Below, one piece after another: positions 40,821-51,357 of a stretch of DNA of 64,000 nt. Both the position numbers and the translations under genes were made by a program. The notes beneath the pieces are model-generated. The model did no database searches. It saw only the letters and a list, made by a program, of their open reading frames with translations, and was not told the origin of the DNA. The stretch is from Piscinibacter lacus. GTDB lineage: Bacteria; Pseudomonadota; Gammaproteobacteria; Burkholderiales; Burkholderiaceae_C. Numbering within the stretch: position 1 is the first letter of the stretch; the number at the start of each line of letters is the position of its first letter. The DNA is taken from assembly GCF_016735685.1 (NCBI RefSeq), contig NZ_JAERRA010000001.1:186001-250000 (forward strand). Direction: 5' to 3'.

Positions 40821-43039
40821 GCGGTCTCGCCGGGCGAGGTGCCGGCTTCGAGGCGGGCGAGCAGCGCGGGCAGCTCGGCCGGGCCGGCGACGCTGACGAT
40901 GCGCCCGCCCTGCATCAGCGCGATGCGGTCGGCGCTGGCAATGGTCTGCGGCCGGTGCGCGATCAGGATGCGGCTGAGCTTGAGCCGCGCCACGGCCTGG
41001 CTGACGCGCTGCTCACTGGCCAAATCGAGGTGGCTGGTGGCTTCGTCGAGCACCAGCAGCCGCGGCCGCTTGTACAGCGCACGCGCCAGCAGCACCCGCT
41101 GCTGCTGGCCACCGGAGAGCACGGTGCCCATGTCGCCCACCAGAGTGTGGTAGCCCATGGGCAGCGCGACGATGTCGGCATGGATGTCGGCGGCGCGCGC
41201 ACATTCCTCCATCCAGGCCCGGTCGGGGGTGGCGTCGAAGAAGGTGATGTTGTCGGCGATGGAGCCGGCGAAGAGCGTGTCGGACTGGGTGACCGCGCCG
41301 GTCATGGCCCGCATCGCGTGGCGGCCCAGGCGCTCGCTGGGCACGCCGTCGACGAGGATCTGGCCGGCCGCCGGCTCGCGCAGGCCCAGCAGCAGGGCGG
41401 CCAGCGTGCTCTTGCCCGAGCCGGAGGCGCCGACGATGGCCAGCGAGCTGCCGGCCGGCAGGTCAAGGTCGAGGCCGTCGAGCACCCAGGGCAGGCCGTC
41501 GCCGTAGCGAAAGCGCAGGCCCTCTAGCCGCAGCGCCGGGGCCTGGCTGGGCGGGGGGGCATCGGCCGGCGTGGCGGGGCCCGGGTCCTGCGGCTTGGCC
41601 AGCGCGATGTCGGCCAGGCGCTCGCCGTGCAGGCGCAGCATGCGCAGCTCGAAGAGGCGGTCGATCAGCACGCTGACGCGGTGCGCGAACTGGTCCTTGT
41701 ACGCAATGAAGGCCAGCAGCGCACCGGCGGTGAAGACGCCGTCCAGCACCAGGCTCGCGCCGAAGGCGATCACGCCGACACGCTCCAGGCCGAACAGCAG
41801 GCCGTTGGCGAGGCGGTAGCCCAGCTCCAGCTTCTGGGTGCGCAGCTCGGCATTCATCTGCTCGACGACGCGGGCCAGCCAGGTGTCGCGGCGCTGCGGC
41901 TCGCGGCCGAAGAGCTGGATCGCACGGATGCCGCGCACGGTTTCGAGGAAGTGCGACTGCTGGCGCGCGGCGTGGACGATCTGCTCCTCGGTCGCCTCGC
42001 GCAGCGGGCGGTACCAGAGCATGCGCATCACGCCGTAGATCGTCATGGTGCCCAGCGCGACCGCAGCCAGCACCGGGCTGTAGAAGAACATCATCACCAG
42101 CACCAGCACCGACATCAGGCCGTCGAGCAGGGCCTCGACGAAGGACGAGGTGAGCGTGCGCTGGATGGTGTCGGCCGCGCCGAAGCGCGAGACCACATCG
42201 CCAAGATGCCGCACCTCGAAGAAGCCGGCCGGCAGCTTGAGCAAGTGGCTGAAGAGATTGGCCCGCCATTGCAGCGCCATGGTGGTCGACAGCACCAGCA
42301 GCAGCCAGCTTCGCAACAGCGAGATGAGCTGCTGCATCACGACCAGCGCGGCGAAGCCGATGGCGAGGAGGACCAGCAGGTCGAGATCGGCGCTGACCAG
42401 CACATGGTCCATCGTCCACTGCAGCATCAGCGGCGAAAGCAGGCCGAAAAGCTCCAGCACCAGGGCCAGGCCGATGATCTGCAGGCCGGCCGGCAGCCAG
42501 CCGCTGATGCGGCCGAGCAACTCGGTCACTTTGATACGACGCTCGACCTTGGCGGGCTTGAAACCGGGGTTGGGCCAGGCCTCCAGCGCCACCCCGGTGA
42601 AGGACTTGCCAACCTGGGCCCAGGGCACATGGCGCTGGCCGAGGCTGGGGTCGTGGATGGTGATGCCGCGGCGGTCGACCGCCGTCAGCACGACGAAGTG
42701 ATTGAAGTCCCAGTGCAGCACGGCAGGCATGCGCAGGTCCTTCATGTCCTCGACCTGCAGCTTGACCGCGCGGGTTGCGAGGTGCAGCGCGCCAGCCTGG
42801 GCCATCAGGCCAGCCAGGGTGGCACCGGCCAGCGAGACCTGGAAGTGTTGGCGCAGCGTGGCCAGGTCGATGCGCAGGCCGTGGTAGCCGGCCACCATGG
42901 CGAGGCAGGCGATGCCGCACTCCGCCGCCTCGGCCTGCAGCAGCACCGGGGTGCGGCGGCGCCCGCCGAAGTGCAGGCGGTTCAGCCAGGAGGCATGGGC
43001 TGCGGCGTCGGGCTTGGGCTTCGGGGAAGAGGGCGTCAT
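40817..43039 (-). CDS. Peptidase-containing ABC transporter (C39 leader peptidase + permease + ATPase)
   Basis: 740 residues. The N-terminal C39 domain has the catalytic Cys in AECGIACLAMVAGYHG (near 42), the His in HWDFNHFVVLT (near 115) and the Asp in IHDPSLGQ. Six membrane helices follow (about 180-450). The ATPase has Walker A GASGSGKST, signature LSGGQQQR, Walker B LLVLDEAT and the switch His in IAHR. Such proteins cut leaders after Gly-Gly while exporting the peptide. All catalytic residues are present. The substrates are most likely the three peptides at 44536-45747. Confidence 0.96.
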   Translation of the reverse strand: MTPSSPKPKPDAAAHASWLNRLHFGGRRRTPVLLQAEAAECGIACLAMVAGYHGLRIDLATLRQHFQVSLAGATLAGLMAQAGALHLATRAVKLQVEDMKDLRMPAVLHWDFNHFVVLTAVDRRGITIHDPSLGQRHVPWAQVGKSFTGVALEAWPNPGFKPAKVERRIKVTELLGRISGWLPAGLQIIGLALVLELFGLLSPLMLQWTMDHVLVSADLDLLVLLAIGFAALVVMQQLISLLRSWLLLVLSTTMALQWRANLFSHLLKLPAGFFEVRHLGDVVSRFGAADTIQRTLTSSFVEALLDGLMSVLVLVMMFFYSPVLAAVALGTMTIYGVMRMLWYRPLREATEEQIVHAARQQSHFLETVRGIRAIQLFGREPQRRDTWLARVVEQMNAELRTQKLELGYRLANGLLFGLERVGVIAFGASLVLDGVFTAGALLAFIAYKDQFAHRVSVLIDRLFELRMLRLHGERLADIALAKPQDPGPATPADAPPPSQAPALRLEGLRFRYGDGLPWVLDGLDLDLPAGSSLAIVGASGSGKSTLAALLLGLREPAAGQILVDGVPSERLGRHAMRAMTGAVTQSDTLFAGSIADNITFFDATPDRAWMEECARAADIHADIVALPMGYHTLVGDMGTVLSGGQQQRVLLARALYKRPRLLVLDEATSHLDLASEQRVSQAVARLKLSRILIAHRPQTIASADRIALMQGGRIVSVAGPAELPALLARLEAGTSPGETA

Positions 43040-43100
43040 GTCGGGGAAATCCGGATCACCGGCACCGGGCCGCGGGCACTGAAGGGGAGGAAGGGGCGGC

Positions 43101-44375
43101 TTACCAGCGGCTGGCCACGCCCAGCAGGGGCTCGAAAACCCATTCGATCAGGCGCCGCTTCTCGGCACGCAGGTCGGCCTCCAGCAACATGCCCGGCCGA
43201 AGCACGGCCGGGCCGCGCGGGCCATCCAGGGCCTGGGCCGGCAGGTCGACGGTCACCCGGAAGTAGGGCTCGGCCCCCTTCTGAAGTTGCGGGTGGAGGC
43301 CCAGGCCGATGTTGAGCAGTTCCTCGCCAAAGACCGGGGCCGGCGCGATCTCGCGCACCGTGCCCTGGTGATGGCCGAATTTCTGGAAGGGGAAAGCCTG
43401 GTAGCGCAGGAGCACCGTGTCCCCGGGCTTGAGGGGGCCGGCGGCGCGGCTGGGCGCATAGAGAACGGCCTGCAGGGGATCCTCGGGCGGCACGAGACGA
43501 AACAGGGTGCGACCGGCGTCCACCGACTGGCCGGCCTCGACGAGGACGGCAGCGACCACGGCATCGGCCGGCGCCACGAGTTGCAGGACGTGGCGGCCCT
43601 CGGCCTCCTCGCGCTCCTGGCCGGCCCGCGCGAGATCGCGCTCCAGCGCGGCGCGCTGCTTGCGCTGTCGCTCGGCCAACAGGGCGAGCTCGTCGCGGCG
43701 GCTCGCCAGCTCGCGTTGCAGAGCGGCGCGCTCGCGGGCCATGGCGCCGGCCCGGGCGCGCTGGTCCAGGGCGTCGGCGCGGCGCTGCTGCCACTCCTCG
43801 CGCGAAACATGGCCCGGTTCGACCAAGGCCTCATACCGGGCGCTCGACTCTTCGGAGAGCTCGACCCGGCGGTTCTGGAGCGCCAGGGCCTCGTCGAGGC
43901 GGGCCAGCTCGCTGCGCAGGCCGGCCACGCTGCGGGCCAGCGCGGCGCGCTCATCGGATTCGGCGGTGTCGGCGCGTTCCAGTTCCTGCTTGAGGGAATC
44001 TTCGCGGCGCTGCAAGAGCTCGGTGACGCCGGTCTCGACACTGCGGCCCTCAGCGCGACGCTCGAAACTCAGCGTACCGAGCAGCTCGCCCCGACGCACG
44101 GCCTGGCCTTCGCGCACGGCCAGCGTCTGCAACAGGCCGGGCGCGGGTGCGGCCACCCGCATCACGCCCCCGCTGGGTAGAAGTTGCCCGGCCACCGCGA
44201 CCCGGCGGGTGTATTGCCCGCCCAGCAGCAGCGCCAGCACCAGCAGGCCGCAGACCAATCCCAAGGCGACCCACCACCGGGTTGCGGGCGGCTGGGCCAG
44301 GACAATCTCGCCCAGACCTTGCCCGACGCGTGCGCGCAAGGCTTCTTCGCGGTACATCGGGGCGTCAGCGCTCAT
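43101..44375 (-). CDS. HlyD-family membrane fusion protein of the peptide exporter
   Basis: 424 residues. One N-terminal helix (about 35-55, WWVALGLVCGLLVLALLLGG) is followed by a lipoyl/barrel part, a long coiled coil (about 120-260, rich in Leu/Arg/Glu) and the C-terminal beta domain with PGMLLEADLRAEKRRLIEWVFEPLL, typical of bacteriocin HlyD proteins. The start at 44375 begins MSADAPMYREEAL; the longer frame to 44450 lacks support. It links the ABC protein to the TolC channel. The gap to the ABC gene is 61 bp. Confidence 0.94.
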   Translation of the reverse strand: MSADAPMYREEALRARVGQGLGEIVLAQPPATRWWVALGLVCGLLVLALLLGGQYTRRVAVAGQLLPSGGVMRVAAPAPGLLQTLAVREGQAVRRGELLGTLSFERRAEGRSVETGVTELLQRREDSLKQELERADTAESDERAALARSVAGLRSELARLDEALALQNRRVELSEESSARYEALVEPGHVSREEWQQRRADALDQRARAGAMARERAALQRELASRRDELALLAERQRKQRAALERDLARAGQEREEAEGRHVLQLVAPADAVVAAVLVEAGQSVDAGRTLFRLVPPEDPLQAVLYAPSRAAGPLKPGDTVLLRYQAFPFQKFGHHQGTVREIAPAPVFGEELLNIGLGLHPQLQKGAEPYFRVTVDLPAQALDGPRGPAVLRPGMLLEADLRAEKRRLIEWVFEPLLGVASRW

Positions 44376-44456
44376 GGCGTGAGGACATCGCGGGCTGCGG
44401 TGGAGTTGCGGGCGAAGTTGAACAAACTCTTGGATCCACGGGAAGCACAAGCGCAG

Positions 44457-44488
44457 AAAAGCGAAACGCCCGCAGTGGGGCGTTTCGC
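44457..44488 (-). terminator. Rho-independent terminator between peptide gene 1 and hlyD
   Basis: A perfect 10-bp stem, GCGAAACGCC with GGCGTTTCGC, encloses an 8-base loop and is followed by TTTT on the minus strand. It lies 47 bp after the peptide stop. It isolates abundant peptide mRNA from the exporter genes, which must then rely on read-through or their own promoter. Confidence 0.88.
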
Positions 44489-44535
44489 GCAGTCGGCCGG
44501 CCGTTCAGATGAACGGGCCGGTGACCCAAGCCGGA

Positions 44536-44730
44536 TCAGCCCAGCTTGATGCCGCCCAGCAGGCCGCCCAGCAGACCGGTCACGGTCGACAGCAGGCCGC
44601 CCAGCAGGCCGGTCACGGTGCCCAGCAGGCCGCTGACCAGCGAGGTCACGGGGGACAGCAGGCCGCCGAGGTCCAGCAGGCCGCCGGAAACTTGCTCGAC
44701 TTCTTGACGGTTCAGTTCTTGGATCGCCAT
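44536..44730 (-). CDS. Double-glycine leader peptide 1, Gly/Leu repeat type
   Basis: 64 residues. The leader MAIQELNRQEVEQVSGG has the GG-leader pattern with hydrophobic residues at fixed steps before Gly-Gly, and cleavage would leave a 47-residue peptide. The mature part contains three tandem 11-residue units (PVTSLVSGLLG, TVTGLLGGLLS, TVTGLLGGLLG) and ends GIKLG. It has no Cys and almost no charge, so a membrane-active or self-assembling peptide is likely. AAGGA precedes the ATG. It lies beside the C39 ABC transporter, which fits as its processing exporter. No similarity to a named bacteriocin is recognised. Confidence 0.85.
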   Translation of the reverse strand: MAIQELNRQEVEQVSGGLLDLGGLLSPVTSLVSGLLGTVTGLLGGLLSTVTGLLGGLLGGIKLG

Positions 44731-45038
44731 GTCAATTCCTTAGATCGTGGTTTGTACTCGAAGGGGGGGTGCCGGCAGAGGCCCTGCAGAACCTCTGCCT
44801 GCCTTCGGGACCGGCCGGGTCTTGTGGATCCCGGCCAGCACCTGAGGCAGCCGCACTTTAGAGGTGCAACACCGCGTGACTTGTGCGAAGTTGCTAGCAA
44901 TCATGAGCAGCGGTTGCACTTCTCACAGAGCAAGCTCTGGCCCGCCGAGCGTTTCCTTGCGTCGATGCACGACGCGCCACGATCCAGGCCGGGTTGCACA
45001 GCGATCTGTGCCTTGGGCCACCGGGCCCCGGGCCAGGC
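44731..45038 (-). promoter_or_regulatory. Upstream region of peptide gene 1
   Basis: This 308-bp gap has no gene. TAAAGT at 44855-44860 (minus strand) is a possible -10 without a good -35. It lies about 124 bp before the ATG. A perfect 10-bp palindrome TTGCTAGCAA (44891-44900) is 30 bp upstream of it and could be an operator. The transcribed leader can form a GGCAGAGG/CCTCTGCC hairpin. Confidence 0.4.
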
Positions 45039-45230
45039 TCAGCCCAGGCGGAGACCGCCAAGCAAGCCGCCCACGACCTTGACGACCAGCGACAGCGTGG
45101 GGCCAAGCAGTTGGCCCAGCGTGTTGATCAAGCCCCCGATGATGGTGTTGGTGGGGCCCAGCAAGGTGCCGAGGCTGATGCCGCCGGCGACTTGCTTGAT
45201 TTCCTGACAGTTCAATTCCTGGATGGCCAT
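45039..45230 (-). CDS. Double-glycine leader peptide 2
   Basis: 63 residues. The leader MAIQELNCQEIKQVAGG differs from peptide 1 at only four positions, and the sequence around the ATG (AAGGAAT...) is also alike, so the two are duplicates. The predicted mature part (46 residues) starts ISLGTLLGP, repeats LLGPT twice about 18 residues apart, and ends GGLLGGLRLG, close to the end of peptide 1. It is hydrophobic, with only Lys and Arg near the end. The longer frame to 45347 is rejected because the leader begins here. Confidence 0.85.
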   Translation of the reverse strand: MAIQELNCQEIKQVAGGISLGTLLGPTNTIIGGLINTLGQLLGPTLSLVVKVVGGLLGGLRLG

Positions 45231-45537
45231 GGTGATTCCTTGGGTTGCGGTTCGCTGCTGAGAAACTGCCCAAACCCATGCCGGGCTTTGAGCGCCACCT
45301 GCCAGACAGTCAAGGAGAAACCCTTGAGCCCAGGTGTGGTAATTCAACTCTAGGGGATCAGCCCAGCCCTTGCGTAAGCATGTGCTACGAAGTGCACAGA
45401 ATGTTTCGGATGTGAGCTGATGCTACCGAGAAACCGGGTGCGGCGCCCCGGCAGGGGCGCTTGCCGGGAGCGGGCACGAGAATCTGGCCCCGCGGAGACG
45501 CCGAACCCTCTGGCGAGGGGCTCGCGCGCCGCTTGAA
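45231..45537 (-). promoter_or_regulatory. Upstream region of peptide gene 2 with -10-like box
   Basis: The 307-bp gap has no gene. TAGAGT at 45347-45352 on the minus strand shares its surroundings, CCTAGAGT(C/T)GA, with the promoter of peptide 3 and lies 116 bp before the ATG. The -35 region is poor. Near 45450 a GCGCCCC/GGGGCGC stem without T-tract follows peptide gene 3. Confidence 0.4.
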
Positions 45538-45747
45538 TCAGCCGCCGATCGTGCCCAGCAGGCCGCCAATCACGGGCAGCCCCTTCAGCAAGCCGGTCAG
45601 GCCGCCGAGCAGGCTGCTGATCAGGGTGAAGATGCCGTTCGGCGTCAGGTCGAGCGAGCCGTTGAGAATCGGGTTGCTGCCAATCGACAGCAGCAGACCG
45701 CCGGAGACTTGCTCGATTTCCGGCTGCGACAGGTTTTGAATGGACAT
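45538..45747 (-). CDS. Double-glycine leader peptide 3
   Basis: 69 residues. The leader MSIQNLSQPEIEQVSGG keeps the pattern of peptides 1 and 2, and the predicted mature part has 52 residues. It begins LLLSIGSNPILNG and ends with Gly/Leu repeats FTLISSLLGGLTGLLKGL and IGGLLGTIGG. It is more divergent and lacks the 11-residue repeats. GAGGAG precedes the ATG. It has the strongest promoter of the three. Confidence 0.85.
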   Translation of the reverse strand: MSIQNLSQPEIEQVSGGLLLSIGSNPILNGSLDLTPNGIFTLISSLLGGLTGLLKGLPVIGGLLGTIGG

Positions 45748-45852
45748 AGGTTCTCCTCAGTGGAAGGGAATGGCCCGCTGACTCGGGTCTGCCGGCGGGG
45801 CCGAGTGGCAACAACAGTAAATCAGCCATTACTTTTGAAGCACACGGCGTCG

Positions 45853-45881
45853 ACTCTAGGGAGCTGACATATTGGCGTCAA
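45853..45881 (-). promoter_or_regulatory. Promoter of peptide gene 3
   Basis: The minus strand has TTGACG (45876-45881), a 17-bp spacer and TAGAGT (45853-45858), close to sigma-70 consensus. Transcription would begin near 45846 and leave about 98 nt before the peptide ATG. The rest of 45748-45997 shows no gene. Confidence 0.65.
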
Positions 45882-45997
45882 GAGCCGCTGGGCCGAGGGA
45901 TTGCATGGCTTCCCGTTACTGGGGCGTGCCCTGTGCGGCTGACGCCCAGGGCCTCGCCCACGCCCGGGACCGCAGGGCCGTGCTGCGAAGCGCGCGA

Positions 45998-46354
45998 TCA
46001 GGACCTCGACTGGAAGTGAGCGAGCCAAGCCGCTGACAAGCTGACAACCGGCGGCCCGCCCGGGCTGGCGCGCAGTGCGGCGAGCAGGCGCTCCAGCGGC
46101 TCAGGCTGCGGCAGCAGCGGTCCGAAGAAGCGCGGGCACCGGCCTTCCATCACGAGCAGGCAGGGGAAGGTCTCGACATCCAGGTCGCCGAGGACGTCGG
46201 CCTCGTCCTCGATGTCCAGCCAGTGGAAGCCGACCTCGGGGTGCCGCCGGGCCAGCGCCTCGAAGATCGGCTGATAGGCCTCGCAGACACGGCACCAGGC
46301 CGCGCAAAGGCAGACGACGCGCCAGCCTGGCGCGTCGGGCGCGACCGGGGTCAC
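45998..46354 (-). CDS. Thioredoxin-like protein
   Basis: 118 residues with a thioredoxin fold: VVCLCAAWCRVCEAYQP holds the redox CxxC (Cys-Arg-Val-Cys) after the typical Trp, and the cis-Pro is in VETFPCLLVM. No signal peptide is seen, so it is probably cytoplasmic. The GTG start at 46354 is 14 bp after the ssb stop, so it is translated from the ssb message. The active site CRVC is not the classical CGPC, so its redox potential may differ. Confidence 0.88.
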   Translation of the reverse strand: MTPVAPDAPGWRVVCLCAAWCRVCEAYQPIFEALARRHPEVGFHWLDIEDEADVLGDLDVETFPCLLVMEGRCPRFFGPLLPQPEPLERLLAALRASPGGPPVVSLSAAWLAHFQSRS

Positions 46355-46368
46355 GGTCGGCGCCTGAC

Positions 46369-46884
46369 TCAGAAGGGGATGTCGTCTTCCAGATCGTCGA
46401 AGCTGCTGGCGGCCGGCTTGGGCGCCGGGGCCGGGCGCGGCGCGGGCGCGCGGGCGGCCGGGGCGCGGGCCGGGCGGTCCTCGTCACCGCCGCCGTAGCC
46501 CCCGCCGCTGCTGCGGCTGTAGCCGCCACCGCCCTCGTCACCGCCGCCGTCGCGGCCGCCGAGCAACTGCATGGTCTCGCCGACGATCTCGGTCGTGTAG
46601 CGGTCGTTGCCGTCCTTGTCCTGCCACTTGCGGGTCTTCAGGCGGCCCTCGATGTAGACCGGGCGGCCTTTCTTCAGGTACTCGCCCGCGATCTCGCCGA
46701 GCCGGTCGTACAGGACCACGCTGTGCCACTCGGTTTCCTCGACCTTCTCGCCGCTGGACTTGTCCTTCCAGTTGCGGGTCGTGGCGATGCGCAGGTTGGC
46801 CACGGCCGAGCCGCTGGGCGTGTAGCGAACCTCCGGGTCTTTGCCGAGGTTGCCGAGGACGATGACTTTGTTGACGGAGGCCAT
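46369..46884 (-). CDS. ssb: Single-stranded DNA-binding protein
   Basis: 171 residues. The OB fold (1-110) starts [21 protein letters not shown], then comes a Gly-rich and Pro/Ala-rich linker and the acidic tip DDLEDDIPF that recruits repair proteins. The ATG at 46884 is the family start; the frame is open far upstream but antisense to recQ and is not coding there. It is divergent from recQ. Confidence 0.97.
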   Translation of the reverse strand: MASVNKVIVLGNLGKDPEVRYTPSGSAVANLRIATTRNWKDKSSGEKVEETEWHSVVLYDRLGEIAGEYLKKGRPVYIEGRLKTRKWQDKDGNDRYTTEIVGETMQLLGGRDGGGDEGGGGYSRSSGGGYGGGDEDRPARAPAARAPAPRPAPAPKPAASSFDDLEDDIPF

Positions 46885-47049
46885 GGCGCAGATCCAGCGA
46901 GCTTGAAAACGAAGCACCCGCGCGGTCGATGGGACGGGGCGCGGGCGGGCCATCGATGATAAGGCGCGCGGCCCGGCCACCGCCCCCCGCAAGGGCGACT
47001 CCGGAGGGGGGCGGGCGGCCGGGCCGGGCCGCAGGGGACACTCGGGCCT

Positions 47050-48999
<1,950 letters not shown>

Positions 49000-49049
49000 G
49001 GGCCGCTGCCGGGCGTGCCGGCGGCGAGACGCTGGACCGGGCGGACGGC

Positions 49050-49799
49050 TCAGCTCCCGGCGGCGCCCTCGGCCTTCAACTCGGCCAGCAAGCGGCCCAT
49101 GTCGACCCGCGCATGGCGGGCATCGACCGGCTCGATCAGGCCCTCGCGGCGGAAGGCAGAGACCAGGCGGCTGGCGGTCTCGACCGTCATGTCCAGCATG
49201 GTGCCCATCTCCTGCCGGGTCGGCATCCAGACGCGGGCCCCCGCATCGCCGAACTCGCTGAGCTTGAGCAGCAGCCGCAGCATGCGGTGACGGGCCGGGC
49301 CGCTGCCCAGCTCGGTCAGCCATTCGTCGGCGTCGTCGAGCGCGCGCTGCCAGCGCTTCATCAGGTCGCGGGTCAGGTTGGCGTGGCGCTGTTGCAGCTC
49401 GTCGATCAGGACCTTCGGGATGCCGCAGAGCTCGACTTCGGTGCAGGCCACCGCATCGGCCGCATAGCGCTGGCCGAGCAGCACCTCCAGGCCGATCAGG
49501 TCGCTGGGGCCGGCCAGGCGCACGATGCGGCGCTCGCCGCGGTCGTTGTGGCGCTCGAAGCGCATCACGCCGCGGCGCAGGGTGTAGAGCACCTGGCCCG
49601 GTTCATGCGCGCCGTAGAGGCGCTCGCCCGCTTGCAGGCGGCGGTCGCTGATGCGGTGGTGGATGCGGACCAGGTCCCCTTCGCCGAGCACGCCGAACAG
49701 CGCCGTCTGCCGCACGCCACAGTTCAGGCAGGCCTGGGCCTGCGGGCTGTAGGGCGCGATCTCCGGACGAAGGGGGATGACGTTGGTGGCGGGCGGCAT
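49050..49799 (-). CDS. Crp/Fnr family regulator, FNR-like with altered cysteines
   Basis: 249 residues: a cyclic-nucleotide-like sensor domain, a long dimer helix, and a C-terminal HTH with [19 protein letters not shown]. The ETASR recognition helix is FNR-like, predicting TTGAT half-sites. Cys24 and Cys27 (CLNC) and Cys125 match three FNR iron-sulfur ligands, but the third N-terminal ligand position is Ala33. Cys119 could replace it. The start at 49799 is chosen because the longer frame is not family-like. It lies next to two cytochrome c genes. Confidence 0.9.
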   Translation of the reverse strand: MPPATNVIPLRPEIAPYSPQAQACLNCGVRQTALFGVLGEGDLVRIHHRISDRRLQAGERLYGAHEPGQVLYTLRRGVMRFERHNDRGERRIVRLAGPSDLIGLEVLLGQRYAADAVACTEVELCGIPKVLIDELQQRHANLTRDLMKRWQRALDDADEWLTELGSGPARHRMLRLLLKLSEFGDAGARVWMPTRQEMGTMLDMTVETASRLVSAFRREGLIEPVDARHARVDMGRLLAELKAEGAAGS

Positions 49800-49899
49800 G
49801 GGAGGACGGGACGGCGTCGGAAAACCGCCGCGAGGCGTCAAGTGTCCGGCAAAGCCCGTCGGGATGCGCGGCACGGCCCGGGGCGCGGGGCGGGACGGG

Positions 49900-51357
49900 T
49901 CAATCGGCCCGGCGCTCGCGCAGCTGGCGCAGCGCAAAGGCGCTGGGCGGCGGCAGCCCAGGGGGGCCCCAGCGTGTGCGCAGGTGGGTGATCAGGGCCA
50001 GCAGCTCGGCATCGCTGAGGACCGGATCGAAGGGCGGCATGCCGAAGGGCTGCGGATGGCCGACCGTCGCCGGGCCGAAGCCGCCCTCCAGCACGACCCG
50101 CAGCAGATTGGCCGGCGAGGCCTGGCCGATCAGCCGGCTGCCCGCCAGCGGCGGCACGGCCGGCACGCCGTCCGGGCCGAGCACGCCCTCGCCCTGCGCG
50201 CCATGGCAGGCCGCGCAATGCTGAACATAGAGGCGCGGCCCGGCAGCCAGCGCAGCCAGGGCCTCCTCGGACGGCCGCGGGGCGGCCTGGCCGGTCGCCG
50301 CGGGATCGGCCGCCGCCACCAGCCGCCCGGGCGGGGGGACCGCCGGGCCCGCCGCGGGGGCAGCGGGCGGCGCCAGGCGCTGCAGGTAGAGCGCCATCGC
50401 GCGCAGGTCCGGGGCACTCAGGTGCTGGGTGCTGCCGAGCACGACCTGCGCCATCGGCCCCTGGGCCAGACCGCGCGGCGCATGGCCGTCGCGCAGCAGT
50501 GCGACGATCTCGTCGAGCGGCCAGTCGCCGACACCGGCCTCGGCGTTGTCGTGCAGCGAGGGGGCGAACCAGTCGAGGGCCGGCATCGGGCCGCCGCCAC
50601 GCCGGTCGGTCGGGCCGCCCAGGGCATTGCGCTCGACATGACAGGCCTGGCAGTGGGCCGGGCCTCGCACCAGGTAGGCGCCGCGCGCCCATTCGGCGGC
50701 CAGGGCCTCGGTCCACGGCGGATCGCCGGGGCGCGGCGCGGGCGGGGCACCCGGGGCCTCGGGCGGGCGGCGGTAGAGCGCGCGCCAGGCCGCCAGCGCC
50801 AGCGGCTGGCGCAGCAGGGGCGACAGGCTGCCGCCGGCCCGCGACTGAACCACCGGCGCCTGGGCCTGCAGGTGGGCGTGGAGCGCCCGCACATCGGCCG
50901 GATCGAGCAAGGCGTAGGCATCCGTCGGGCAGACCGGGTGGATCAGGCCGCCGTCGGGCCGGCGACCATGGCGCAGCGCGCGGCCGAGGTCATCCACCGT
51001 CCAGCCCCCGAGACCCGTGGCCGGATCGGGCGTGAGGTTGGCTGCAAGGAGGCTGCCGAAGGGCGTGGCCACGGCCTTGCCGCCGGCCAGCGGCGGCCCG
51101 CCCGGCGCGGTGTGGCAGCCGGCGCAGTGGCCGACCCGGGCCAGGTAGGCCCCGCGGGCCTGCGGCTCCGCCGACAGGCCGGCCACGGCGGCAGCGGGCT
51201 GGGGCGGGGCGGCATCCAGCCAGGCCAGCGGACGCAACTCCCAGCCGATGCGGGCCAGGGCGAGCAGGGCCAGGAAGGCCAGCGCGACGGCCAGGCCGCG
51301 ACGTAGCCGACGGCCGGCCCAGCCGGCGCGCAGGCGGGCGAGGGCGGACGCGCTCAT
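49900..51357 (-). CDS. Triheme cytochrome c (alcohol/gluconate dehydrogenase cytochrome-subunit type)
   Basis: 485 residues. An N-terminal helix (about 20-40) acts as signal or anchor, then three CxxCH motifs follow: CAGCH, CQACH and CAACH, each with a later Met ligand candidate. Size and heme spacing fit the membrane cytochrome subunits of periplasmic dehydrogenases, but no dehydrogenase gene is adjacent. It overlaps the upstream diheme gene by 4 bases (ATGA), so the two would act together in periplasmic electron transfer. Confidence 0.9.
   Translation of the reverse strand: MSASALARLRAGWAGRRLRRGLAVALAFLALLALARIGWELRPLAWLDAAPPQPAAAVAGLSAEPQARGAYLARVGHCAGCHTAPGGPPLAGGKAVATPFGSLLAANLTPDPATGLGGWTVDDLGRALRHGRRPDGGLIHPVCPTDAYALLDPADVRALHAHLQAQAPVVQSRAGGSLSPLLRQPLALAAWRALYRRPPEAPGAPPAPRPGDPPWTEALAAEWARGAYLVRGPAHCQACHVERNALGGPTDRRGGGPMPALDWFAPSLHDNAEAGVGDWPLDEIVALLRDGHAPRGLAQGPMAQVVLGSTQHLSAPDLRAMALYLQRLAPPAAPAAGPAVPPPGRLVAAADPAATGQAAPRPSEEALAALAAGPRLYVQHCAACHGAQGEGVLGPDGVPAVPPLAGSRLIGQASPANLLRVVLEGGFGPATVGHPQPFGMPPFDPVLSDAELLALITHLRTRWGPPGLPPPSAFALRQLRERRAD

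Noticed and set aside
44712..44900. Fourth small peptide frame between peptides 1 and 2
   Set aside because: No Gly-Gly leader, no ribosome binding site, and it covers the probable promoter and leader of peptide 1.
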